In this document: piece by piece, positions 7,100 through 13,828 of the stretch | Numbering within the stretch: the stretch's first letter is position 1 | Layout of the letters: each line of letters opens with the position of its first letter | Origin: a virus | Reading direction: 5' to 3' (one strand) | Length of the DNA stretch: 37,668 nt | Virus record (IMG/VR): IMGVR_UViG_3300042516_000330 | Location: 1 to 37,668 of that record | Translations under genes and position numbers: made by a program | Notes under the pieces: generated by a model | What the model was told of the DNA's origin: nothing | The model's database searches: none | The model's input: only the letters and a program-made list of their open reading frames with translations

Positions 7100-7894
7100 A
7101 TGCAAACGAAACTCTTAAACATCGACGCTAACCCGAAAACGATCAAGGGCACCAAACGCGGCTATATGACGGCCGTTTTGTATTTGGCGCCTCACGATTC
7201 CAGCGGTATCAATCTGTGCCCTACTGCTAACCTGGCGGGATGCGTCGCGACGTGCCTGAACACGGCCGGACGTGGTGGCATGGCGGCCGGTAACGCAACA
7301 TTCCAGACTGATTCTGGCGCTGTGCTACCTGATAACGCTATCCAGCGGGCTAGACTTCGGCGGACGCATTTGTATTTAAACGATCACGGCGCTTTTATGG
7401 CGCAATTGGTCGCCGAAATTGATGCATTCCTGGCAAAGGCTCGACGCAAGCGCTTACAGCCCGCTATCCGTTTAAACGGCACTTCTGATATCCGTTGGGA
7501 ATTGTTGCCCGTAGTCCGGGCTAGTCGCGAGTATGCAAACGTATTTGCAGCATATCCGCGCGTCCAATTCTACGATTACACCAAAATCCCGAATCGACGC
7601 GTTTCGCACATTCCAAACTATCATTTGACGTTTTCTTACTCTGATCGGGCCGCCTATCAATCGATAGTGGCAAAGGCTGTGACGCACTACGGCGCTTCTG
7701 TGTCATTCGCGGCCGTGTTTCGTGGACCGATTCCCCAGTATTTCCTGGGCCGTCCAGTCATCAATGGCGACGAAACGGACTTGCGCTTTCTCGATCAGCC
7801 TGGCGTCGTTGTGGCGCTTACCGCTAAGGGGCGCGCGCGTCGCGACATTTCGGGTTTCGTTGTCCACACCACACCGGCCCGTGTGGCCGCCTAA
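7100..7894 (+). CDS. GP88-like protein with conserved Cys cluster
   Basis: 264 residues of the GP88-like family (named from mycobacteriophage gene product 88), found on many phages and plasmids. Conserved blocks: NPKTIKGTKRGYMTAVLYLA (11-30), a Cys cluster at 40, 48 and 52 in LCPTANLAGCVATCLNTAGR, the RLNGTSDIRWE motif (about 123-133), VQFYDYTK (155-162) and a C-terminal PVINGDETDLRFLD-GVVVALTAKG. The three cysteines could bind a metal or Fe-S cluster, but this is inference. The biochemical role is not established. It is the largest gene of the rightward block, next to the candidate origin, so a replication or host-takeover role is possible. Confidence 0.87.
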   Translation: MQTKLLNIDANPKTIKGTKRGYMTAVLYLAPHDSSGINLCPTANLAGCVATCLNTAGRGGMAAGNATFQTDSGAVLPDNAIQRARLRRTHLYLNDHGAFMAQLVAEIDAFLAKARRKRLQPAIRLNGTSDIRWELLPVVRASREYANVFAAYPRVQFYDYTKIPNRRVSHIPNYHLTFSYSDRAAYQSIVAKAVTHYGASVSFAAVFRGPIPQYFLGRPVINGDETDLRFLDQPGVVVALTAKGRARRDISGFVVHTTPARVAA

Positions 7895-7909
7895 TCGGAG
7901 AATCTAACC

Positions 7910-8125
7910 ATGCGTTATGTAGTCCATTACACGGGCGATTACGTCCGAAACAATGCGAACACGTCCGCGACCAGGGAAGCGCCCCAAATAACCGAATATG
8001 ACGCGCTAACCGATATTCATCCGGTGGACCGGTGGTATTTCGATTGGATGCTGGAACACGGGGAAATCGTCGTTACATGTGGCGCTTACGTGTACCAAAT
8101 TCGCAAGGGGGGCACCCATGGATAA
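7910..8125 (+). CDS. Hypothetical protein, 71 aa
   Basis: Seventy-one residues with many aromatics (RYVVHYTGDYV; DRWYFDWMLEHGE, about 40-52). CGGAG lies about ten bases before the ATG. The last eight bases overlap the next gene. No family recognised. The mix of short beta stretches and acidic turns fits a small soluble binder, as many accessory phage proteins are. Confidence 0.7.
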   Translation: MRYVVHYTGDYVRNNANTSATREAPQITEYDALTDIHPVDRWYFDWMLEHGEIVVTCGAYVYQIRKGGTHG

Positions 8126-8312
8126 CCCAATCGAGTATTTGGGGAAGCGCCCGCGATATGGCAAAAACGAACATCATTTGCGAGTCACTCGGGATGTGCC
8201 AGATAGGGCGCTGATCGAGTACATCATCGCGACCAGGCGTGACCACGATTCATTTGGCGCTTACGTCCAGCGGGGAGAATCCGAAGCGCTTGTTTTCTTC
8301 TACACTGACTGA
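8118..8312 (+). CDS. Hypothetical protein, 64 aa
   Basis: Sixty-four residues (starts MDNPIEYLGKRPRYGKNEHH; ends ALVFFYTD). The start was chosen because a GGGGGG Shine-Dalgarno stands six bases upstream and it overlaps the preceding stop by eight bases; an in-frame start at 8079 would overlap more and has no better signal. Charged, probably soluble, no known domain. Confidence 0.65.
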   Translation: MDNPIEYLGKRPRYGKNEHHLRVTRDVPDRALIEYIIATRRDHDSFGAYVQRGESEALVFFYTD

Positions 8313-8330
8313 TAATGGGAGAATTGAACG

Positions 8331-8540
8331 ATGTCACAAAATGAAACCATTCGGGCCGCGTTACTAGCGGGCCGCGCGATCACGCCATTAGAAGCGCTTC
8401 AGGAATTTGGCTGTTTACGGCTAGCCGCCAGGATTCGAGACTTGCGCCAGACTGGCATGGATATTGAGTGTAAAAACGTTATCCGAAACGGTAAGCGCTT
8501 TGCACGCTACAGACTGAGGGGGGCCGCCAATGCGCTCTGA
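8331..8540 (+). CDS. Small helix-turn-helix protein, 69 aa
   Basis: Sixty-nine residues with the pattern ITPLEALQEFGCLRLAARI (17-35), followed by a basic wing RNGKRFARYRL (52-62). This is typical of small phage/plasmid winged-helix proteins in which the region ITPLEAL-FGC-RLAARI-LR forms the HTH. It could bind the operators of the 5.7-6.5 kb region, or DNA during replication; target unknown. A GGGAG site precedes the ATG. Confidence 0.8.
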   Translation: MSQNETIRAALLAGRAITPLEALQEFGCLRLAARIRDLRQTGMDIECKNVIRNGKRFARYRLRGAANAL

Positions 8541-8652
8541 TCACGTTTGGCGCTTGTCTTACTGGTTCGCGGGGGGCTGGGATTGGCGCCACGTGCCCGC
8601 CCCCAATTGGCACTGTAGACGGCGCATCAACCCACTATCTGTTTATTGGTGA
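8530..8652 (+). CDS. Tryptophan-rich peptide, 40 aa
   Basis: Forty residues with six tryptophans (for example VWRLSYWFAGGWDWR) and an Arg run CRRR. The ATG overlaps the end of the HTH gene by 11 bases and is preceded by GGGGGG with suitable spacing. Basic and aromatic, it could associate with membranes or nucleic acid. Short; the call rests on context and ribosome-binding site only. Confidence 0.45.
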   Translation: MRSDHVWRLSYWFAGGWDWRHVPAPNWHCRRRINPLSVYW

Positions 8653-8655
8653 CTT

Positions 8656-8853
8656 ATGGAAAAACCACACAACCCAACAATTGCAGAATTAGAAGACTTA
8701 TTCCGTTCGATGGACGATCACCCTCCAGGCCCGGAAGTTTGGATTCGCACCACAGCCCGCGCGTTTATATATGCGTGGGATGAGGGGCTATCGGTGTCGC
8801 AACTATCCCCGTTTGTTGAAGAATTACGCAAAGCGCTGGACGGGCGCGCGTGA
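8656..8853 (+). CDS. Hypothetical acidic protein, 65 aa
   Basis: Sixty-five residues, helical and acidic (IAELEDLFRSMDDHPPGPE early, LSPFVEELRKALDGR at the end). It begins four bases after the preceding stop and its own stop overlaps the next GTG. No strong Shine-Dalgarno, so translation probably depends on coupling. No family recognised. Confidence 0.6.
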   Translation: MEKPHNPTIAELEDLFRSMDDHPPGPEVWIRTTARAFIYAWDEGLSVSQLSPFVEELRKALDGRA

Positions 8854-8984
8854 CTGAATTCCACGAACGTTGGGGGCTTCGGCCACGCTATCCAAACTTG
8901 ACGCGCTGCACCAGGCGCTTTTGGATTACGTATCTGGGGCGCTGTATTGACACTGCACGGGCTAACTTATGGCTGGATTCTTGA
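8850..8984 (+). CDS. Short basic ORF, 44 aa
   Basis: Forty-four residues from a GTG that overlaps the upstream stop as GTGA. Rich in Arg and aromatics (MTEFHERWGLRPRYPNL; CTRRFWITYLGRC). Coupling is the main support; it might not be expressed as protein. Confidence 0.4.
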   Translation: MTEFHERWGLRPRYPNLTRCTRRFWITYLGRCIDTARANLWLDS

Positions 8985-9031
8985 TCGCGGTACTGGTCAC
9001 AGTACTGTTCGCAGTACTGTTCGATGACTAA
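8969..9031 (+). CDS. Tiny hydrophobic peptide, 20 aa
   Basis: Reads MAGFLIAVLVTVLFAVLFDD, a single membrane-spanning stretch with two C-terminal aspartates. It is last in the block, immediately before the terminator, and is partly made from three 12-base tandem units. The size and layout recall Ibs-like membrane toxins or holin-like peptides, but there is no homology evidence and the Shine-Dalgarno is weak. Confidence 0.35.
   Translation: MAGFLIAVLVTVLFAVLFDD
8990..9025 (+). repeat. Three 12-base tandem units beginning GTACTG
   Basis: GTACTG recurs at 8990, 9002 and 9014, with related intervening hexamers. In frame they encode the VLV-T/VLF-A/VLF-D series of the tiny peptide. Confidence 0.75.
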
Positions 9032-9033
9032 CC

Positions 9034-9056
9034 GGGGGGCGCAAGCCCCCCTTTTT
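9034..9056 (+). terminator. Rho-independent terminator of the rightward block
   Basis: GGGGGGC stem, GCAA tetraloop, GCCCCCC, then five T. Its T tract overlaps the stop codon of the opposing helicase gene. In the other orientation it has no U tract. Confidence 0.92.
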
Positions 9057-10374
9057 ATTTCACAATAGTCAGTGTGTAGGGCGCTTCCAGCATGTTGCGT
9101 ATTTCAGTCTTCGGGCGCTTGGCATATTCAGGCGCCACCCAGGCGTGCTTGGGTGTACTGAATTCGCGGCTCTGTACGCGGCCGAAGTCTTTCCAGCCAC
9201 TTTCCCGAAGCGCCACGAAAACCATTTCCCGTGTCGGTCCCTGGCATACCTTCGACAATTCTGCGATCACATCGGACCATGGGGAACCGATCACACCACG
9301 GGCGAACAATCCCCGACGCTCGCGCACCATATCGGCCAAATACAATTCTCCGCCACTCATGCCCAAATCGATCATGGATATCTTGGCATCGGTTAGCGGC
9401 GGAGTGGCCCCAGGATTAAAGGCGCTCACGTCGCGCTGATCGAGCCACGCGGCTACAGCATCGAACCCGCCACCCTGATACCACCCCCACAATTGGCGGG
9501 CCTCATAATCGCTCATGCGCGGCGCTTCGGACCATATAACGAACCAGCGACGATCATCCGCCGGTATCGTTATCGGTGCGCGATCGTTACTGAACGACAG
9601 AACGAAAACCCGATTCATTACATAGTACGGGTGCATCTGTTTCTTATTGACTAGCAACAACTCAGGCGGTGCCGCGATCACGGGCTTTAAATTGTTTTCC
9701 ATCACACGGCGATCCTCGCCGCGTTTGTTCCGAATTTCATTCAGCACGATGACCTCGGATTCATACGAATAGCCCCAGGCGCCTGCGACCTCTTCGGCAC
9801 GGGCCACGGCTACGTTTTGCAGGCTAGAGCCGCCAATCGAGTACAGGAAAGGCGCCCATAATGTGTCCTTACCGCTCCCAGGCACCCCAGTGTGCAGCAC
9901 CGCGTGGTTTATCTTGCGGGCCGGGTATTGGCGCTTGAATGCCATCACATTTAGCACGTGTTCGCGCTCGGCCTGGTCCGGCACCATGCGCTCGGCGTGT
10001 TCCAGCCACGGGCTTACGTCGCCCGGTACGCCTGCTGGGCGTGCGTTATGCCATTTGTTAGCGTAGGCGCCTGTGCCTTTACGAACCAGCATAGACTCGC
10101 CTGCCGCATAGGTTAGCCCGGTCAGCAAGTGACTACCCATAGCGGTGCGGTTTTCATCGAAAAACGTGGCCGCTTCTACCCTGCGCGACTTGTTATGGAT
10201 CGAATAGCAGGGATGCCCTCGATATATCGCATTAAAGGAATACCGCGTGTATTCCTGGCGAGTCACCACGTCAAAAAAGTAATCGCCCTCGGCCACGTAC
10301 ACAAAGCGCTTGAACCACTCTGCGGGCAAAAGGTTCGAGATATCGTTTTCAGCCAATGTATCGTAATCGTCCAT
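9055..10374 (-). CDS. SF3-type phage helicase (DUF5906/NrS-1-like), no primase domain
   Basis: 439 residues from the chosen start (446 if started at 10395). Numbered from the longer form, the P-loop GVPGSGKD is at 170-177, the Walker B-like EVIVLNE at 214-220, the sensor-like LSFSND at 266-271 and DDRRW at 280-284. It should unwind DNA at the phage origin. Related proteins often carry an N-terminal primase-polymerase; only about 150 residues precede the P-loop here, with no such motifs seen. The chosen ATG has GAGGGG six bases upstream, whereas 10395 has none. It is the last gene of the early leftward block. Confidence 0.87.
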   Translation of the reverse strand: MDDYDTLAENDISNLLPAEWFKRFVYVAEGDYFFDVVTRQEYTRYSFNAIYRGHPCYSIHNKSRRVEAATFFDENRTAMGSHLLTGLTYAAGESMLVRKGTGAYANKWHNARPAGVPGDVSPWLEHAERMVPDQAEREHVLNVMAFKRQYPARKINHAVLHTGVPGSGKDTLWAPFLYSIGGSSLQNVAVARAEEVAGAWGYSYESEVIVLNEIRNKRGEDRRVMENNLKPVIAAPPELLLVNKKQMHPYYVMNRVFVLSFSNDRAPITIPADDRRWFVIWSEAPRMSDYEARQLWGWYQGGGFDAVAAWLDQRDVSAFNPGATPPLTDAKISMIDLGMSGGELYLADMVRERRGLFARGVIGSPWSDVIAELSKVCQGPTREMVFVALRESGWKDFGRVQSREFSTPKHAWVAPEYAKRPKTEIRNMLEAPYTLTIVK

Positions 10375-10425
10375 TGCAAACCCCTCGCCCGCCATGTAGT
10401 CTGATCGGGCATCGTTAGTTCTCCT

Positions 10426-10443
10426 TAACTCCTGACAGAGTTA
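10426..10443. promoter_or_regulatory. Leader hairpin over the helicase ribosome-binding region
   Basis: TAACTC and GAGTTA flank CTGACA. In the leftward mRNA it lies between the terminator-like hairpin and an AAGGAG site, so it could affect access to that site. Confidence 0.4.
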
Positions 10444-10469
10444 GCCCCACTTCGGTGGGGCTTTTTTTT
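10443..10469 (+). terminator. Rho-independent terminator, rightward orientation
   Basis: AGCCCCAC, TTCG tetraloop, GTGGGGCT, then a run of T. It acts on rightward transcripts, yet both flanking genes are leftward. Its T tract forms the stop codon of the neighbouring leftward gene. Leftward RNA has the hairpin without a U tract. Confidence 0.88.
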
Positions 10470-10782
10470 ATCCCTGCCGCTTGTTGGCCTGAATCGTTCG
10501 CCAAGTATCGAGAACGATGCGCTCCGTCTCACGCTTGTTCGCCATCTTGCCGTACACGGCTATGGCCGCGCAGTAGCGATCATGCGCCTCTTTGGTGGCG
10601 TGGTGGGTCGCGGCAATCGCCTGCCGCTCCGCCACCGTACCCTCGGCGTGAGTGAACACGGCTTCTCGTGTGGCCTTCCAGCCATACTCTGCACGCTCCA
10701 TCTCGGCCTTGGCGAGCGCACAAGGCTCGTCGGTATCCACTAGATACCGCAGCGCCTTTTCTGCTCTCTCGTCGCTGATCAT
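10468..10782 (-). CDS. Conserved phage protein of the recombination cluster, 104 aa
   Basis: A helical 104-residue protein: MISDERAEKALRYLVDTDEP at the N-terminus, an ALAKAEMERAEY helix, GTVAERQAIAATH (48-60) and a basic C-terminus. Similar small proteins lie beside exonuclease, annealing-protein and SSB-like genes in many phages, so it is likely part of the recombination/replication module, activity unknown. Its start directly follows the upstream stop. Confidence 0.75.
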   Translation of the reverse strand: MISDERAEKALRYLVDTDEPCALAKAEMERAEYGWKATREAVFTHAEGTVAERQAIAATHHATKEAHDRYCAAIAVYGKMANKRETERIVLDTWRTIQANKRQG

Positions 10783-11058
10783 TTAGAACCCCAGTGGATC
10801 GTTCAGATCAGCCTTTGCCCAGTTGTCCTCAGTCAGAGTACCAGCAGGCATTTCGTTCTTCGGCGGAATCTTTTGACCTTCCTTTAACTGGACGCTAATG
10901 GACAAAAAGTTATTGCCCTGCTTGCTCGCCTTCTTCCAGGCTGACAGCCGGTACTCCGTGCCGCCCACGTTTATGTCACCAGTAAAGTCGGGGCGCTTCT
11001 CATTGCCTTTCTTATCGTTCGGAAACAAAACGCCACGGTTCGTGTTATCAAAATTCAC
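10783..11058 (-). CDS. SSB-like small beta-rich protein, 91 aa
   Basis: Ninety-one residues beginning NFDNTNRGVLFPNDKKG, then a series of beta strands (KRPDFTGDINVGGTEYRLSAW; NFLSISVQL) and an acidic tail ending DLNDPLGF. This pattern fits small phage ssDNA-binding-like proteins with one OB-type fold. The acidic tail recalls SSB tails that recruit partners. Position between exonuclease and helicase genes agrees. Overlaps the exonuclease stop by four bases. Confidence 0.7.
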   Translation of the reverse strand: MNFDNTNRGVLFPNDKKGNEKRPDFTGDINVGGTEYRLSAWKKASKQGNNFLSISVQLKEGQKIPPKNEMPAGTLTEDNWAKADLNDPLGF

Positions 11059-11663
11059 AGGCTCATCTCCTTCAGTTTTGCCACTTTAACATCTAGTTCA
11101 GCGAGGAATTCGCTGACCTCTCTCTCTAACAAGGTAATGCAATCGGGGTCGCGTGGAATACGCACCACGAGCAACTGTAGGCTCTCGGGCATACGTGGAT
11201 CGTATGAAACCCAGTCGCACCAATCTGCACCTTCGCAAGCCATTTGCCATTGCATCTGGTAAAAATATTTTTGAGGCGGCTCACGCTCAAACAGGTACTC
11301 GATGTGCGTTGCCGTACTCGGGCATTTAATCTCAACGATCCCTGCGCCGACGATGCCATCGGGTGACGCGCCAGACATCGGGATGCTCGGATGGTCGATG
11401 AAACCCACTTCGGTGACGAGTTCGCCCACCTTGGCGCTGTACGCATCGCGGGCTGCGGCTTCCTGCTCGACGCCCCACTCCATCGCTGCGTTGGAAAAAT
11501 TCTCGGTCGGCTTGCCGGTCAGACGCTCGCACACCAACTGCGCCATATAGTTAGCGCGGCTGGCTGCATAACCCGTCTTAGTGCGAGCCACTACGTCAGC
11601 CACCTTTGATGCAGTCACCTTGCCAAGTCTGGCGGCGTGCCATTCTGCTGATCGCTGTTCCAT
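11055..11663 (-). CDS. YqaJ/lambda-exonuclease-type 5'-3' exonuclease
   Basis: 202 residues of the PD-(D/E)xK exonuclease family. From the chosen start: RSAEWHAARLGKVTASK at 4-20 (the conserved W-R-G-TAS element), Glu in MEWGVEQE (61-68), Asp102 in GASPDG and Glu111/Lys113 in VEIKCP. It would trim 5' ends to make 3' overhangs for the annealing protein. The ATG at 11663 has AAGGTGG upstream; a longer start (11714) lies inside the previous gene and lacks a signal. Confidence 0.9.
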   Translation of the reverse strand: MEQRSAEWHAARLGKVTASKVADVVARTKTGYAASRANYMAQLVCERLTGKPTENFSNAAMEWGVEQEAAARDAYSAKVGELVTEVGFIDHPSIPMSGASPDGIVGAGIVEIKCPSTATHIEYLFEREPPQKYFYQMQWQMACEGADWCDWVSYDPRMPESLQLLVVRIPRDPDCITLLEREVSEFLAELDVKVAKLKEMSL

Positions 11664-11664
11664 A

Positions 11665-12372
11665 TCAAACCACCTTGTAATCTTTAAAAACGGCGCCACG
11701 GGCTGGATCGCCAACTTTGCACGACTTTACCCAAACAGTTTTCCCGTTCGGTAAACGCCGATGATGCCCTCGACGCTCATGGAATCGCGGCGATGCGTGC
11801 GTGCCGCCGTGATCTTCCTTGCCAATTTTCTTTCCACTGACAATGAGCGTTCGCCAGGTATAAATAGGCGGCTTATTCCGCTCTAGTCGTTTCTTGTTAA
11901 TAAAGTTATCAACGGTTGGGATTGACGCTTTTGTGGGCATATTTGCAAGCCGCTGATACAGCATCGCAATTAAGGTCAGACCCCAGTTGCGATTATCAAT
12001 ATCTTGCTGCGTCTCGCCTTCTTTGCGAGTTAAGAACAACTGACCGTCACGAATTGAATATATCGCTGTCGTTAATAACTTCGGAAGATGCTCTCCGTAT
12101 CTAATCACCACGGAAAACTTAATACCGACTTCCGGGTCATCTCCCTCCAAAGTCATCAAGACTTCGTGAGACACTTTGTTGTGCTGCGCCTGATATACCA
12201 AGACAGTCTTATCAAACGGAGGCCGATATGTTGTTAGCCACAATTCTGGCTCAACGTGTACCGCGTGATCAGTTGGAATTGATCCGCTTAAATCAAACCA
12301 ATGCCATTCGCACGGGTTTTTCGACGTAGCAACCCACGTCTTAACCATGCGTTGAAGTAATGCGCTCATCAT
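11665..12372 (-). CDS. Hypothetical early protein, 235 aa
   Basis: 235 residues, no domain recognised. The first half is beta-rich with many aromatics (WHWFDLSG; PELWLTTYRPPFDKTVLVYQ). The end is rich in His/Arg and well marked: GGTHASPRFHERRGHHRRLP, then GKTVWVKSCKVGD (about 190-222). That tail occurs in proteins of other phages in similar clusters. It may bind nucleic acid or metal. Coupled to both neighbours: ATGA-type overlap upstream, one base between stop and the exonuclease ATG downstream. Confidence 0.72.
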   Translation of the reverse strand: MMSALLQRMVKTWVATSKNPCEWHWFDLSGSIPTDHAVHVEPELWLTTYRPPFDKTVLVYQAQHNKVSHEVLMTLEGDDPEVGIKFSVVIRYGEHLPKLLTTAIYSIRDGQLFLTRKEGETQQDIDNRNWGLTLIAMLYQRLANMPTKASIPTVDNFINKKRLERNKPPIYTWRTLIVSGKKIGKEDHGGTHASPRFHERRGHHRRLPNGKTVWVKSCKVGDPARGAVFKDYKVV

Positions 12373-12593
12373 TCCTCTCCTATTTCAGATAGACGTTTAA
12401 GTTCTTTGCACTCGCGCTCCAGGCGCTCTACCTTTTCTCGCAGCGCTGAGTTCTGATCTCGGTACTCATCACGCTGCTCCAATACTCGCTTCAACTTCTC
12501 TGCCAAGGCTTGCGACAGTTCCGACGAATCAGGAATCGCCATCGTGTGACCGATGATTTCCCAATCCGACATCAGCGAGTAATAAGGGGTCAT
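12369..12593 (-). CDS. Coiled-coil protein, 74 aa
   Basis: Seventy-four residues; from about residue 25 onward a continuous charged helix with heptad spacing (LAEKLKRVLEQRDEYRDQ; LREKVERLERECKELKRL), so probably a dimeric coiled coil. The start was chosen for its ATGA overlap with the upstream stop; a longer frame lies inside that gene. Unknown role; similar C-terminal coils occur in the gene two positions upstream. Confidence 0.65.
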   Translation of the reverse strand: MTPYYSLMSDWEIIGHTMAIPDSSELSQALAEKLKRVLEQRDEYRDQNSALREKVERLERECKELKRLSEIGEE

Positions 12594-12814
12594 TGCAGTT
12601 CCCCCCGCTTCCACAGCACGTAGTCGTACTGCTTGATGCCGCGCTGCAAGGCCGTGCCGATCACGCTCTGACGCACGCCCCACAGTTCAATCAGGTCTTT
12701 GTAGCGCACACGCTCGTTATTGGCTTTCGCTTTGCGCTTGCGGTACAGCAGCAGTTGGTACTGCTCGAAAGACAAACGAAGGTTATAGCGGGACGGTTTG
12801 GTATATGCCTTCAT
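12590..12814 (-). CDS. Small basic HTH-like protein, 74 aa
   Basis: Strongly basic (MKAYTKPSRYNLRLSFEQYQ; LLLYRKRKAKANNERV) followed by RYKDLIELWGVRQSVIGTAL (about 37-56), which could form a helix-turn-helix with LWGVRQSVIGTAL as recognition part. Probably a DNA-binding regulator; homology not recognised. ATGA overlaps at both ends place it firmly in the early operon. Confidence 0.68.
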   Translation of the reverse strand: MKAYTKPSRYNLRLSFEQYQLLLYRKRKAKANNERVRYKDLIELWGVRQSVIGTALQRGIKQYDYVLWKRGELQ

Positions 12815-13053
12815 TTGGACATTTCCGGTGATAAACGCTTTGAATGGCGCTTAAGTTCTTTGTACTTTCGATCTAAACGCTTAAACCGCTCAGTTAACCG
12901 GTCAATCTCTAAATCTTTCTCATCAATAAGAAACTCGGCAAATGTATTTAATTGCTCTTCCGAAAACTCATAAAACATTTCGCCGTCTAGCCCCATGCGC
13001 TCATCGCACTCCGAAAAAATCATTGCGCTAACAACAATATCTTTAGTAATCAT
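12811..13053 (-). CDS. Hypothetical helical protein, 80 aa
   Basis: Eighty residues from the ATG overlapping the upstream stop as ATGA. An acidic N-terminal half (DGEMFYEFSEEQLNTFAEFL, about 24-43) is followed by a charged helix (LTERFKRLDRKYKELKRHSK). Partial likeness in its tail to the coiled-coil protein downstream (both contain YKELKR or CKELKR). No function assigned. Confidence 0.65.
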   Translation of the reverse strand: MITKDIVVSAMIFSECDERMGLDGEMFYEFSEEQLNTFAEFLIDEKDLEIDRLTERFKRLDRKYKELKRHSKRLSPEMSK

Positions 13054-13334
13054 AATGGCGGAACCTCGTACCAACCTCGCACGATGCGTACCGCCTCCAA
13101 GTGGTCACGCAGGATGCGAAGGTCTTTGGTTTTGTTGCGGTCGAAAAACCCGTTCTTCCAGTCACCGGCTAACCGTTCTTCAATGATCTGTTCCAAACTG
13201 GCCTCCGTGGTCGTCAGCGAGTAACGCACGATGTATGCAGATACGTCGTCGATTACTTGCCGGAGAGTTGGGTCTTGCGGGTTGAGAAGATCGGCAAGTG
13301 CGTCTTTCTTTGTTCGGCGCTTAGGCTTTTCCAT
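13050..13334 (-). CDS. Hypothetical early protein, 94 aa
   Basis: Ninety-four residues, basic start (MEKPKRRTKKDALADLL) and a mostly helical body with WKNGFFDRNKTKDLRILRDH (58-77). It overlaps the end of the ERF gene by 82 bases in another frame; GAGGAG stands 11 bases before the ATG, within ERF. No family recognised. Confidence 0.65.
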   Translation of the reverse strand: MEKPKRRTKKDALADLLNPQDPTLRQVIDDVSAYIVRYSLTTTEASLEQIIEERLAGDWKNGFFDRNKTKDLRILRDHLEAVRIVRGWYEVPPL

Positions 13335-13828
13335 ACGTTGTTCAACTCCTCGATAGTGGTAGCGGCTTCTACGGACGCTTCAACAGCAGGGTCAGTCGCA
13401 GAGACTTCGTGCGTGTGGGCGTCAGCGTCGTTGTCGCCCTCAGTCGGGATACAGAAGGCTTGGAAGGCTGCGTACTTGTAAGCCGCAGACATCGCCTTGT
13501 TGCTGGCCTTGTCGCCAGAGTCCATCGCTTCACCAACCGTGATGACCGTGTGCTTGCTGCCGTCTTCGGCTGCTACAAAGTCAAACTCCACAGTCAACGT
13601 GACGTAGAACAACGCCGTGCCTTGGCGGTTCTGGCGTTCAATAACCTGTCGGTCAGTGACGCGAGGCAGGATGCACAGACCGTGCTTTGACAGCATAGGC
13701 GAGAGCGCACCGTACACAGCGTCGATGCCACGGAAAGCGTAGCCCTGTGATGTGTTCTTGCTGTCCTTGCTGATACCGATCTTGGACAGTTCGGCGGTGA
13801 CGGCAGCAATCTTCTCGTAGACTTTCAT
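13253..13828 (-). CDS. erf: ERF-family single-strand annealing protein
   Basis: 191 residues from the chosen start. The ERF signature is clear: ELSKIGISKDSKN, then GYAFRGIDAVYGALSPML (about 30-47) and SGDKASNKAMSAAYKYA (about 104-120). It anneals complementary single strands made by the neighbouring exonuclease, a pair that supports recombination-dependent replication and concatemer formation. P22 Erf is the name-giver. GAGGG lies seven bases before this ATG; a longer start at 13876 overlaps the upstream gene. Start overlaps upstream stop as ATGA. Confidence 0.92.
   Translation of the reverse strand: MKVYEKIAAVTAELSKIGISKDSKNTSQGYAFRGIDAVYGALSPMLSKHGLCILPRVTDRQVIERQNRQGTALFYVTLTVEFDFVAAEDGSKHTVITVGEAMDSGDKASNKAMSAAYKYAAFQAFCIPTEGDNDADAHTHEVSATDPAVEASVEAATTIEELNNVWKSLSAEQRKTHLPIFSTRKTQLSGK

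Noticed and set aside
12593-12683. Longer N-terminus for the coiled-coil protein
   Set aside because: Lies inside the upstream gene, whereas ATG 12593 makes an ATGA overlap as in the rest of the operon.
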